A stretch of DNA of 8,212 nucleotides, from positions 1-8,212 of the forward strand of contig DAHXPE010000106.1 in NCBI GenBank assembly GCA_027364495.1, read 5' to 3'. How positions within the stretch are numbered: the first letter of the stretch is position 1; every line of letters starts with the position of its first letter. Position numbers and translations under genes: made by a program. Below, in pieces: positions 1 to 6,162 of this stretch. Below the pieces are notes generated by a model that made no database searches, had not been told where the DNA came from, and saw only the letters and a program-made list of their open reading frames with translations. Source of the DNA: Candidatus Heimdallarchaeota archaeon (GTDB lineage: Archaea > Asgardarchaeota > Heimdallarchaeia > Hodarchaeales > LC-3).

Positions 1-421
1 TAAATTTTATTCCCTTTGTTTTAACAGGTTTGAAAGGAATTTTTAGTATTTTTGCAGTATTTAAAATTTCATAATCATCAGATATAAGGGTTATTTTTTC
101 TGTATCTTTCATTTTATTCTCTTGCCAAGCGAGGGATAAAATAGATCGATCCTGATAAGATAAACGTTCAAAATTTCCGATTTCTTTACATCGTTCATTA
201 ATAAAGTTAACAGAATCTATATCAGCATCTTTTATTAGTAATTCTTTTGAGGATAACATGCTTTCTATTCGTAATTTAGAAATTTGGTCCTTAAATTCAG
301 TAATTATATCAGAAGTTGTTAAAAAAATCTTATCCACAGGTGAATTGTTTTCAATAAAAGAAGTAACTACCTGCTGAACTGAAAGTAAAGCAGAAGTATC
401 CAAGATATAGACATATTTCAT
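1..421 (-). CDS. nob1: Nob1-like PIN-domain endonuclease, C-terminus cut by window edge
   Basis: Reading the minus strand from an ATG at 421 gives an uninterrupted frame of 140 codons running off the left edge, so the C-terminal part is missing. The visible part is a PIN nuclease domain. It opens with YILDTSALL (acidic D8), then E42 in TSDIITEFKD, D91 in LSYQDRSILSLA, and D115/D116 in ISDDYEILNTAKIL, which together supply the four-acid metal site. The ending IPFKPVKTKGI matches the segment that follows the PIN core in archaeal and eukaryotic Nob1, the endonuclease that trims the 3' end of small-subunit rRNA (D site) in pre-ribosomes. In Nob1 a zinc ribbon should follow, but it lies outside the window. 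The start is 22 nt after the aIF5A stop on the same strand with no promoter-like box and no Shine-Dalgarno, so it is probably co-transcribed with aIF5A. The alternative is a VapC-type PIN toxin, but no antitoxin gene precedes it and the internal motifs fit Nob1 better. Confidence 0.75.
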   Translation of the reverse strand, partial: MKYVYILDTSALLSVQQVVTSFIENNSPVDKIFLTTSDIITEFKDQISKLRIESMLSSKELLIKDADIDSVNFINERCKEIGNFERLSYQDRSILSLAWQENKMKDTEKITLISDDYEILNTAKILKIPFKPVKTKGIKF

Positions 422-443
422 TTTGTAATCTAGACGATTTATT

Positions 444-872
444 TTACTCTGTAACTCTAACAGAATGGATTTTAATTTTATCCATTACTTTCCAGTATTC
501 TACTTCGAAGGTTTTTCCTGCTTCAAAATTAGATTTAATTTTATTAGTTAATTCTTGATCAGTTGGAAAAAGAGCTTCAAAATATTCATATGTTTCGCTA
601 TCCATCAATTGAATGGAATTATCAAGAACATTGGTTACTGAAGCAAATTTTTTATCAATAACTGGTCTATTAACTCTTTTATCAACACTAGAGACAAATT
701 CTCGTTTTTTACCGTCAAATAACCCTACCATAACCATTCTCGCCTTAGCAGCACCATGCTTACCAGGTTTGGAGTGATCAATGCTTTGTACTAGACAAAT
801 TTCATCAGAATTAGGATCAATAATATAATGGCCAGTCTTAATAGAGCCGACCTTAACTGGTTCAAAAGACAT
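444..872 (-). CDS. eif5A: Translation factor aIF5A (hypusine-containing)
   Basis: This 142-residue protein is the archaeal homologue of eIF5A, which binds ribosomes stalled at difficult peptide bonds (for example polyproline) and promotes peptide bond formation and termination. The N-terminal SH3-like barrel (about residues 5-72) contains the diagnostic loop SKPGKHGAAKARM at 34-46. Lys38 is the residue expected to be converted to deoxyhypusine/hypusine by deoxyhypusine synthase, whose gene is not in this window. The C-terminal OB-fold domain (about 75-142) includes DNSIQLMDSETYE. The length is slightly above the usual archaeal size, and no key residue is missing. A TATA-like box lies 27 bp upstream of the ATG, so the mRNA may be leaderless; an AAAGGA 12 nt upstream is too distant to be a good Shine-Dalgarno site. 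The Nob1-like nuclease follows after 22 nt, placing two translation-related genes in one likely transcript. Confidence 0.95.
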   Translation of the reverse strand: MSFEPVKVGSIKTGHYIIDPNSDEICLVQSIDHSKPGKHGAAKARMVMVGLFDGKKREFVSSVDKRVNRPVIDKKFASVTNVLDNSIQLMDSETYEYFEALFPTDQELTNKIKSNFEAGKTFEVEYWKVMDKIKIHSVRVTE

Positions 873-895
873 ATAATGTTTTTTCCTTTAATTTT

Positions 896-903
896 ATTTA
901 AAA
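896..903 (-). promoter_or_regulatory. TATA box of aIF5A (probable leaderless transcript)
   Basis: On the minus strand TTTAAATA is centred about 27 bp upstream of the A of the aIF5A start codon. Archaeal transcription starts about 25-27 bp after the box centre, so the predicted start coincides with the ATG. The surrounding DNA is very AT-rich, which makes any single TATA match weak evidence. Confidence 0.45.
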
Positions 904-1203
904 ATCTATTTTTATCTAAACTAATGTAATCTAAAGTTAGAATAGCTAGATTAAAGTTTAAGATTTAATATGATGATTTATAATGAAATCTCTTTGTTCC
1001 ATTATAATTTTAACTATCTATTTAACCAATATAAAATCTTGTTAAAAGATTTTATGAAAAATAAATGAAAAAGCTATTTTAATTTTTTAAAATCAATGAA
1101 ATCAATTTTTTCAATTTCAACAAAGAAACTAAGATGAAATTGCCTTGGATTTTTAAATTTATAATTCCTTAAAGAACATTTGTCAGCCAAAACAAATAAA
1201 CGA

Positions 1204-1220
1204 AGTTTAAAATTTAAACT
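1204..1220. repeat. 17-bp palindrome (8-1-8)
   Basis: AGTTTAAA-A-TTTAAACT is a perfect inverted repeat with 8-bp arms around one base. It lies 37 bp past the stop of the GtrA-family gene and 7 bp from a second palindrome of the same geometry. It could be part of a 3'-end/termination region or a protein-binding site, or chance in AT-rich DNA. Confidence 0.5.
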
Positions 1221-1227
1221 CACTTAT

Positions 1228-1244
1228 TAAAAATACTATTTTTA
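1228..1244 (-). terminator. Palindrome with T-run, candidate terminator of the UbiA-GtrA transcript
   Basis: TAAAAATA-C-TATTTTTA is a perfect 8-1-8 inverted repeat, beginning 13 bp after the GtrA-family stop codon. On the minus strand its second half supplies a run of five T, which is the signal archaeal RNA polymerase uses to stop; as RNA the hairpin would need a slightly larger loop with 6-7 bp of stem. On the plus strand a T6 run follows at 1248-1253, but no plus-strand gene ends here. Confidence 0.4.
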
Positions 1245-1257
1245 GAATTTTTTCTTC

Positions 1258-1719
1258 TCAAGCGTGTCTAATAAAAACAAACTTTCTATCAAGGAGGAAC
1301 TTTACAGTATAACCAATAATAAGTCCAATTAAACCCCCAAATAAATACCAATTACCGGATAAAAATACTTTGAAAGTAAATTCAAAACCCCAAAATATCA
1401 TAGTAGTAAATATAGCAAAACTAAAGTAAAGTGATATTTGCTTGCTGGTTTTTTGAATTTCTTCTTTTCTGTTTTCTAAAAGTTTTTCCTCAAAAACTAC
1501 AAATTTATCAACTACAAATTTGAAAAGAAAGCCAATAACAGTTCCAAATCCTAAAGCAATTAGAAACCAATATTCAAAATTCAAAAATTTGGTATTTGCA
1601 AAATTAGGGAGAAAAAATACAAGTAAAACACGCATCAGATATTGTGATACTAAGTTTAAAACTATCGAGATTGCTGCGAAAGACATGTAAATAAGATATT
1701 GGTTTGTAGATGTTCTCAT
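1258..1719 (-). CDS. GtrA-family membrane protein, putative lipid-linked sugar translocase
   Basis: The 153-residue protein has four predicted membrane helices (about 10-36, 49-72, 95-120, 126-146), matching the usual size and topology of GtrA-like proteins. The family signature appears twice, after helix 2 (KFVVDKFVVF, 67-76) and after helix 4 (KFLLDRKFVF, 140-149), showing the internal duplication typical of the family. GtrA proteins are thought to help move polyprenyl-phosphate-linked sugars across the membrane or to recruit enzymes that use them; direct transport is not shown for most members. The ATG start is 37 nt after the stop of the UbiA-type prenyltransferase on the same strand, so the two are likely co-transcribed and act on the same lipid carrier. 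A weak CTTAAAT box about 27 bp upstream could give an additional start. The specific sugar cannot be read from the sequence. Confidence 0.85.
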   Translation of the reverse strand: MRTSTNQYLIYMSFAAISIVLNLVSQYLMRVLLVFFLPNFANTKFLNFEYWFLIALGFGTVIGFLFKFVVDKFVVFEEKLLENRKEEIQKTSKQISLYFSFAIFTTMIFWGFEFTFKVFLSGNWYLFGGLIGLIIGYTVKFLLDRKFVFIRHA

Positions 1720-1756
1720 AAATTCAATTCAGCTCAAAGAGTGATTTAAGAGTTAA

Positions 1757-2719
1757 TTAATGATAAAAATATTTAATCAGTTGACCTAAACCAAGATCAT
1801 TCCAGAATAAAGATATAAAAGTTAGGACAGCAACAAAGAAACCGTTTATAATAATTTCTTTATCCAAGAATAATAATTCAGCTCGTCTGATTTTTTGACT
1901 GCCAGATACTTCTAAATATATTAAACGCATTAAAATTAATGTAACGATTGGTAAGGTGAGTAACATGATATATGGATTTTGGAATTTTGTATATGGATTT
2001 TTGAATCTATTGAAATTAATGACTGAATCTACAACATAGATTGAATATGAAACAAGTAAGGTACCTGTTACAATTAATATATAAAAATCTAAAATTTGAT
2101 TCGTATAAACTTCAAAAACCTTTTTATGCTTAGAAGCATTTTCCTGCAATAAAAACAGATCGCCTTTTCTTTTAGATAAAGCTAGAAACATAGCAAATAA
2201 AAATCCTAGAACGAATAACCATGGAGACAAATTTACAGAAATGATAACCACTCCTACTAAAGCCCGCCATACATAATTTAATGATATAAATATAACATCA
2301 TAAAAAGCTCTATTTTTAAAATAAAATGAATAAAGTTGGCTAGTAGAGAAAATAACAATTAATAATAAGATTAATAAGAATTTTTCTCTTAAATCGATTT
2401 TTAACAAAGCAATAAGTTCGAAAATGACTAACAATAAAAGAAAAATAATAAAAATTGCTTCAATTTTACCTACATCACCAGAAGCTAAAGGTCGAAATTT
2501 TTTTTCAGGATGGTTCTGATCAGCTTGAATATCTCTCCAATCGTTAATTATATAACTAATTGAGAAAACAAAAGATAAAATAACAAAGCCAACAATCAAT
2601 GTGCCATACAGATTAAAATCAAAGAGTTCACCACTAAAAATAATACCTAAAAGTATTAATAAATTCTTATAGTATTGCTGCGGTCTTAATAGTTTAATGT
2701 AACTGGCTAATTTTGACAT
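1757..2719 (-). CDS. UbiA-superfamily prenyltransferase, decaprenyl-phosphate phosphoribosyltransferase type
   Basis: This is a full-length (320 residues) integral membrane enzyme with about eight or nine hydrophobic helices. The first Asp-rich metal motif is NDWRD at 59-63 with D67, followed by the conserved HPEKKFRPLASG (70-81). The second active-site region holds Y130, K135, D141 and R152. SPW at 165-167, LSKRKGDL at 181-188 and a C-terminal Asp (D286) match the subgroup that includes mycobacterial Rv3806c. That enzyme transfers 5-phosphoribose from PRPP to polyprenyl phosphate, the first step to lipid-linked ribose/arabinose. Other UbiA members make archaeal ether lipids, menaquinone or heme A; the RPxQxxKNLL opening (12-20) and the KRK segment argue for the phosphoribosyl subgroup. 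The GtrA-family gene follows after 37 nt, as expected for lipid-linked sugar synthesis and translocation. Its TATA-like box sits 27 bp upstream of the ATG. The substrate assignment is inferred from the subgroup. Confidence 0.82.
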   Translation of the reverse strand: MSKLASYIKLLRPQQYYKNLLILLGIIFSGELFDFNLYGTLIVGFVILSFVFSISYIINDWRDIQADQNHPEKKFRPLASGDVGKIEAIFIIFLLLLVIFELIALLKIDLREKFLLILLLIVIFSTSQLYSFYFKNRAFYDVIFISLNYVWRALVGVVIISVNLSPWLFVLGFLFAMFLALSKRKGDLFLLQENASKHKKVFEVYTNQILDFYILIVTGTLLVSYSIYVVDSVINFNRFKNPYTKFQNPYIMLLTLPIVTLILMRLIYLEVSGSQKIRRAELLFLDKEIIINGFFVAVLTFISLFWNDLGLGQLIKYFYH

Positions 2720-2742
2720 AATTTTTTAAAATAGAAAAGAAA

Positions 2743-2750
2743 TTTAAATA
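2743..2750 (-). promoter_or_regulatory. TATA box of the UbiA-type gene
   Basis: TATTTAAA on the minus strand is centred 27 bp upstream of the ATG at 2719, so the transcript probably begins at or next to the start codon. Only 3 bp separate it from the oppositely directed TATAAAT of the membrane protein gene. Confidence 0.55.
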
Positions 2751-2753
2751 TTC

Positions 2754-2760
2754 TATAAAT
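2754..2760 (+). promoter_or_regulatory. TATA box of the four-helix membrane protein gene
   Basis: TATAAAT is centred 26 bp upstream of the ATG at 2783, again predicting a leaderless or nearly leaderless mRNA. No Shine-Dalgarno sequence lies in front of the ATG, which fits leaderless initiation. Confidence 0.55.
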
Positions 2761-2782
2761 TTCTAATCTAAGTGTAAAATGT

Positions 2783-3190
2783 ATGAAATCAACATTAAAG
2801 CAAAATTTTGATAAATATGAACTTTTAGTTACACCTGTTCTTCTCATTCTTCTTTTGATATTGATAATAATTTACATTCCTCAACTAGTCATAATAGAAA
2901 ATTTAAATCAAGTTTTCCTCTTACCATTAGCTCTAGGAATTGTTTCTGGAATTATAATTAATGTTTTAATGGACAAATATTGGAAAAAGGTCTCACAAGA
3001 GAATATTTCATCATTTCTGACAATGCCAGCTTTACTTTTAATTCTTTTATCAGTTATTGCGTCTGTAATAGCAACCTATGATGTTTATGCTTCATTTTTG
3101 TTATTAGGGTTTGGATTGGGAAATATGTCTTCAATAATATCCTTAACAAGTTTAATAGTTTATTTCAGAACTTATTTTAATAAGAATTAA
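2783..3190 (+). CDS. Unrecognised small four-helix membrane protein
   Basis: I do not recognise a family for this 135-residue protein. It has a short charged N-terminus (about 13 residues), then four predicted membrane helices at about 14-36, 43-63, 78-97 and 102-127. A positively charged loop MDKYWKKVSQEN lies after helix 2, and the C-terminus is basic (FRTYFNKN). By the positive-inside rule the loop and C-terminus would both face the cytoplasm, as would the N-terminus. There are no catalytic-looking polar clusters and no signal peptide separate from helix 1. A second ATG at 2779 is out of frame and closes after 10 codons. The gene is divergent from the UbiA-type gene across a 63-bp promoter region, which could mean shared regulation, and its stop codon overlaps the stop of the convergent acyl-CoA synthetase subunit. 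The intact frame and promoter support a real gene. Confidence 0.7.
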   Translation: MKSTLKQNFDKYELLVTPVLLILLLILIIIYIPQLVIIENLNQVFLLPLALGIVSGIIINVLMDKYWKKVSQENISSFLTMPALLLILLSVIASVIATYDVYASFLLLGFGLGNMSSIISLTSLIVYFRTYFNKN

Positions 3191-3885
3191 GATTTATTGT
3201 TACGAAGAATTATCCTTGCATCAACCACGACAACACGTTCATCAGTGATGATAATAGGATTTAAATCGGTTTCGGAAATAAACTTGGAATTTTCTTCAAT
3301 AAAATTTGATAATTTAAGTAAAGTAGCAATCAATTCTTTTTTATTTACTTTTTTACCGCGTAATCCATTTAATATTTTAGCAAATTTAATTTCATTAATC
3401 ATTGACTCGATTTCTAATTTAGTAGCAGGAATTAATCTGAAAGAAACATCTTTAACCAACTCTACGAAAATACCTCCTAAGCCAAACATCAGACATTGAC
3501 CAAAAGTAGGATCATTGACAACACCAGCAATAAGTTCAATACCATCTGGAATTTGTTCTTCGAGAAGAACGCCTTGAATGTCATAGTTAGGAAATTTCAC
3601 TTTTAAAGAAGTGGTCATAGAAATAAAACCACTAATAACATCCTGAGTGTTTGTTAAATTAAGTAAAACACCGCCAACATCTGTTTTATGAGTAATTTGA
3701 GGCGATACAATTTTGATAACTAATGGAAATGTAAGATTTTCACAAGCAGTTTGAATCTGATCTTTATTGGAGATAAAAACTGACTTATTAACAGGAAAAC
3801 CGTATTTGGAAAGAATATCTTTCGACTCATTGACCGTTAGAATAAAATGATCATTTTCTAAATAATTAGAAAAAAGATTGCTCAT
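3187..3885 (-). CDS. acdB: ADP-forming acetyl/acyl-CoA synthetase, beta subunit (ATP-grasp)
   Basis: This 232-residue protein has the size and motifs of the separate beta subunit of NDP-forming acyl-CoA synthetase (ACD). ACD makes ATP from ADP and phosphate while releasing an organic acid from acyl-CoA, which is substrate-level phosphorylation in peptide- or sugar-fermenting archaea. The ATP-grasp fold is complete. K58 lies in FPLVIKIVSPQITHKTDVGG (residues 53-72), E109/E110 and the strand GIELIAGVVNDPTFG follow, then a glycine-rich GLGG at 135-138 with E142. The Mg-binding end is DLNP (207-210) with D222 and R224. H66 in the HKTDVGG loop corresponds to the histidine reported to accept the phosphoryl group from the alpha subunit. 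The alpha (CoA-binding) subunit is not in this window and must be encoded elsewhere. The gene starts 30 nt after the Roadblock gene, with AAATTTAAA centred 26 bp upstream, so it may be both co-transcribed and have its own promoter. Confidence 0.88.
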   Translation of the reverse strand: MSNLFSNYLENDHFILTVNESKDILSKYGFPVNKSVFISNKDQIQTACENLTFPLVIKIVSPQITHKTDVGGVLLNLTNTQDVISGFISMTTSLKVKFPNYDIQGVLLEEQIPDGIELIAGVVNDPTFGQCLMFGLGGIFVELVKDVSFRLIPATKLEIESMINEIKFAKILNGLRGKKVNKKELIATLLKLSNFIEENSKFISETDLNPIIITDERVVVVDARIILRNNKS

Positions 3886-3906
3886 ATTTAAAGATAAAGA
3901 CTTTGG

Positions 3907-3915
3907 TTTAAATTT
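3907..3915 (-). promoter_or_regulatory. Possible internal TATA box of acdB
   Basis: AAATTTAAA on the minus strand is centred 26 bp upstream of the acdB start, in the 30-bp gap after the Roadblock gene. It is the same spacing seen at three other starts in this window. Whether it acts in addition to read-through from the Roadblock gene cannot be told. Confidence 0.35.
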
Positions 3916-4317
3916 CTATATTTCCATGTTTTCTAAAATTTTACCTATTTCATCAGCTGTTTTCTTCATATCAAAAAATAATAAACCAATTTTAAGACTT
4001 TTTTTAGCAGTGACGGTGAGAACAGCCTTAGTACCAGCACTAATAGTAATTAAATTACCCTTAGGACCTTCAACGAGAATTCTATCCAATTCTTGATAAC
4101 CGACTTCTAACATAGCACGCTCACCGAGAGCAAGCATAGCAGCAGTCATGGCAGCGACTCTGGTTGCATCAGCACCACCTGGTAAATTTTCAGGATAAGA
4201 AGAAATGGGAAGTCCCTCAACACTAACAACTGCTGTTATTTCAATACCAGGTAGTTTGTCGTAGAACTTCTTGAGCTCATCAATTACTGCCGGAATAGGT
4301 TCTCCAAAGGTAAACAA
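3916..4317 (-). CDS. Roadblock/LC7-domain protein (MglB-like)
   Basis: This 133-residue single-domain protein has the alpha-beta-beta-alpha-beta-beta-beta order of Roadblock/LC7. An N-terminal helix (7-22) is followed by the strands ITAVVSVEGLPISS (27-40), a long Ala/Met-rich helix (50-73), the strands LDRILVEGPKGNLITISAG (77-95) and AVLTVTAKK (98-106), and a C-terminal helix (115-132). Such proteins dimerise and act as platforms or regulators for small Ras-like GTPases (MglB for MglA in bacteria; Ragulator and dynein light chains in eukaryotes). Asgard genomes hold many. No GTPase gene is in this window, so the partner is unknown. The start is TTG: a stop codon lies 8 codons upstream, no in-frame ATG lies before residue 57, and GAGG stands 8 nt before the TTG. 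A TTATAAATA box lies about 32 bp upstream. It is followed by acdB on the same strand. Confidence 0.88.
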   Translation of the reverse strand: MFTFGEPIPAVIDELKKFYDKLPGIEITAVVSVEGLPISSYPENLPGGADATRVAAMTAAMLALGERAMLEVGYQELDRILVEGPKGNLITISAGTKAVLTVTAKKSLKIGLLFFDMKKTADEIGKILENMEI

Positions 4318-4325
4318 ATATGGTT

Positions 4326-4329
4326 CCTC
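4326..4329 (-). promoter_or_regulatory. Shine-Dalgarno site supporting a TTG start
   Basis: GAGG on the minus strand is 8 nt before the TTG at 4317. It decides the start of the Roadblock protein, because no other start codon gives a complete first helix. It would only work if transcription begins upstream of it, slightly earlier than predicted from the TTATAAATA box at 4345-4353. Confidence 0.5.
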
Positions 4330-4344
4330 TAAACTAAATTCTCA

Positions 4345-4353
4345 TATTTATAA
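4345..4353 (-). promoter_or_regulatory. TATA box of the Roadblock gene
   Basis: TTATAAATA on the minus strand is a good archaeal TATA match centred 32 bp upstream of the TTG start, giving a predicted leader of only a few nucleotides. Confidence 0.45.
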
Positions 4354-4563
4354 TGGTATAGAATTAGTACAATTTCCTATTTACTTTAATTTTGAGTATT
4401 TTTTTTAATAATAAATAATTAATTTAGCCGTTTTTAAAAATTATTTATTAATTGGTTTAATTTGTAGTTTAGGTTTTGAATGTTTTGAAAATCATACTAT
4501 TTATTTATAAATCTGAATTCTAAATTTTAGGTAATTCATCTTTTTTTACGGTCATTATTAAAT

Positions 4564-4577
4564 TTATTCTAGAATAA
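4564..4577. repeat. 14-bp perfect palindrome
   Basis: TTATTCTAGAATAA reads identically on both strands. It lies mid-spacer about 250 bp upstream of the Roadblock start and 150 bp past the atpB stop. It might be a dimeric protein-binding site, but short palindromes are common in AT-rich DNA. Confidence 0.35.
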
Positions 4578-4619
4578 TTCATTTGTTATCTTTACATCGT
4601 AACTGACTTGGTAAACTAA

Positions 4620-4640
4620 TTTCTATTTATATAGAAAAAA
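4620..4640 (-). terminator. Candidate termination region of atpB
   Basis: On the minus strand a CCTTTTTTC tract (T6 at 4635-4640) occurs about 90 nt after the atpB stop. It overlaps the 5' arm of a hairpin with 7-bp arms TTTCTAT and ATAGAAA and a 4-nt loop. Archaeal RNA polymerase stops at T-runs, so the tract is a reasonable terminator. The hairpin itself may be incidental; the same bases also contain TATATAAA, which resembles a promoter box. Confidence 0.35.
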
Positions 4641-4731
4641 GGTATTATTTCTTTATTTTTTCCCCTTAACAACCTTACTGAAGTATGTAAATTAATTTTT
4701 AGTTTTTGTTTTAGTAAATTTAGTATATACC

Positions 4732-6156
4732 TTATGGTTCTGGATCACCATATTGTAAGGGTTTTGTCCTATATTTTGGATGGAAAGCTTTTCTTTCTTT
4801 TGGTGGTATACGAACTAAGCTATCTTCATCGAATATTGTAAGCAACTGCCAGCCCAATTCTAAGGTATCAAGAATTGATCTATCCTCATAGGGACCTTGA
4901 GATAAGAATTTTGATTCAAATTCATAAGTAAATTCTAAAACTTTATTATCCTCTTGAGACAAAGCTTCTTCACCAACAACAGCTGCCAATGCACGTAATT
5001 CTTGACCTTTTGCATAACCTGCAAATAATTGATCTGCTAATGATTTATGACAGGCGTGTGTTTGAACAGGACCTATTCCTTCACGCATTAATCGACTAAG
5101 TGATCTTAGTGGCTGTATAGGTGGATAAACATTTTTTCTGTCAAGATTTCTTTCGACAATTAACTGTCCTTCGGTAATATATCCAGATAAATCTGGTATA
5201 GGATGTGTTAAATCATCAGATGTCATGGTTAAGATAGGAATTTGGGTTATTGTTCCATTTCTTCCTTTAATTCTTCCGGCTCTTTCATAGATTGTAGCAA
5301 GATCAGTATATAGATAACCAGGATAGCCTCTTCTTCCAGGTACTTCCTGTCGCGCTGCGCTTATTTCTCGAAGACTTTCTGCATAATTGGTCATGTCTGT
5401 TAATATTACCAATAAGTGATAGTCATATTCATATGCCAGATATTCTGCTGCAGTGAGTGCCATTCTTGGTGTTACTAATCTTTCGACAGCTGGTTGATCA
5501 GCAGTATTCAAGAAAAGTACCACTTTTTCCAAAGCGCCTGTTCTTTCAAAATCTTCTCTAAAAAAACGCGCTTCTTCGGCTGTTATGCCAATTGCCGCGA
5601 AAACAACCGCAAAATCTTCTTCTTTACCTAAAACTTTTGCTTGTCTTGCTATTTGTGCAGCAATTTGGTTATGAGGTAAGCCTGAACCAGAAAATAATGG
5701 TAATTTTTGTCCACGAACAAGTGTATTTAATCCATCGATACTTGAAATTCCGGTTTGAATAAATTCTTTTGGATATTCTCTTGAATAAGGGTTAATTGGG
5801 GCTCCAACTGTATCTACATATTCTTCAGCAAAGATCGCAGGGCCGCCATCAATGGTCTTTCCTGCACCTGAAAAGACTCGTCCAATCATATCTTGTGAAC
5901 AAGCTAGCTTAATTGTGTCACCTAAAAATCTGACAGTTGTTTTATTAGTATCAAGACCCTGAGTCCCTTCAAAAACTTGAACAACAGCCATATCACTAGC
6001 TACTTCTAGCACCTGTCCACTTCTTCTAAAACCAGATGGATCTTCTATAGTGACAATTTCACCATATGAAATATTTTTTGTTTTCTTTACAAAAAGTAAG
6101 GGACCAGATACTGAATCAACAGTTTGATAAGTAATTGTAGCAGAAGCTTTTTCCAT
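4732..6156 (-). CDS. atpB: A/V-type ATP synthase subunit B
   Basis: This 474-residue protein is the non-catalytic (regulatory) nucleotide-binding subunit of the A1/V1 head, which alternates with subunit A in the hexamer. An N-terminal beta-barrel domain (about 8-80) is followed by the nucleotide-binding domain. The former P-loop is SGSGLPHN at 156-163 and lacks the GKT of catalytic subunits, the hallmark of B. Other conserved segments are [22 protein letters not shown] (132-153), the [24 protein letters not shown] stretch (271-294), and SLSRLM (352-357) with the conserved Arg355. The C-terminal helical domain closes near 460, followed by a short tail rich in Lys and Pro. Length is normal. The start is well supported, with GAGGA 6 nt before the ATG. 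Unusually, no other ATPase subunit gene adjoins it: subunit A should precede and D follow, but both flanks are more than 400 bp of non-coding DNA. Confidence 0.97.
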   Translation of the reverse strand: MEKASATITYQTVDSVSGPLLFVKKTKNISYGEIVTIEDPSGFRRSGQVLEVASDMAVVQVFEGTQGLDTNKTTVRFLGDTIKLACSQDMIGRVFSGAGKTIDGGPAIFAEEYVDTVGAPINPYSREYPKEFIQTGISSIDGLNTLVRGQKLPLFSGSGLPHNQIAAQIARQAKVLGKEEDFAVVFAAIGITAEEARFFREDFERTGALEKVVLFLNTADQPAVERLVTPRMALTAAEYLAYEYDYHLLVILTDMTNYAESLREISAARQEVPGRRGYPGYLYTDLATIYERAGRIKGRNGTITQIPILTMTSDDLTHPIPDLSGYITEGQLIVERNLDRKNVYPPIQPLRSLSRLMREGIGPVQTHACHKSLADQLFAGYAKGQELRALAAVVGEEALSQEDNKVLEFTYEFESKFLSQGPYEDRSILDTLELGWQLLTIFDEDSLVRIPPKERKAFHPKYRTKPLQYGDPEP

Positions 6157-6162
6157 TATAAA

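Larger units (their letters stand above)
873..1257. other. AT-rich intergenic spacer, no gene seen
   Basis: This 385-bp spacer separates the end of the GtrA-family gene from the start of aIF5A. All frames carry frequent stops and no RNA gene fold was recognised. It holds the aIF5A promoter at its left end and two adjacent palindromes at its right end. Short A/T-rich near-repeats around 1088-1125 (variants of AATCAAT and TCAATTT) look like low-complexity sequence. Confidence 0.6.
4318..4731. other. AT-rich intergenic spacer with small palindromes, no gene seen
   Basis: This 414-bp spacer lies between the end of the ATP synthase B gene and the Roadblock start. The longest frames with a start codon are about 20 codons and have no ribosome-binding site. 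It contains the Roadblock promoter, a 14-bp perfect palindrome centred on TCTAGA (4564-4577), and a 7-bp-stem hairpin at 4620-4637 next to a T6 run on the minus strand. No tRNA or other RNA fold was recognised. Confidence 0.55.

Noticed and set aside
1..421. VapC-type toxin interpretation of the PIN gene
   Set aside because: No antitoxin gene precedes it (its upstream neighbour is aIF5A), and the SDDYEILNTA and KTKGI segments match Nob1.
3197..3499. 100-codon plus-strand frame
   Set aside because: It lies wholly antisense to acdB, whose ATP-grasp motifs are convincing, and its translation has no recognisable domain.
3878..4096. 72-codon plus-strand frame
   Set aside because: It is antisense to the Roadblock gene and the start of acdB, with no ribosome-binding site or family features.
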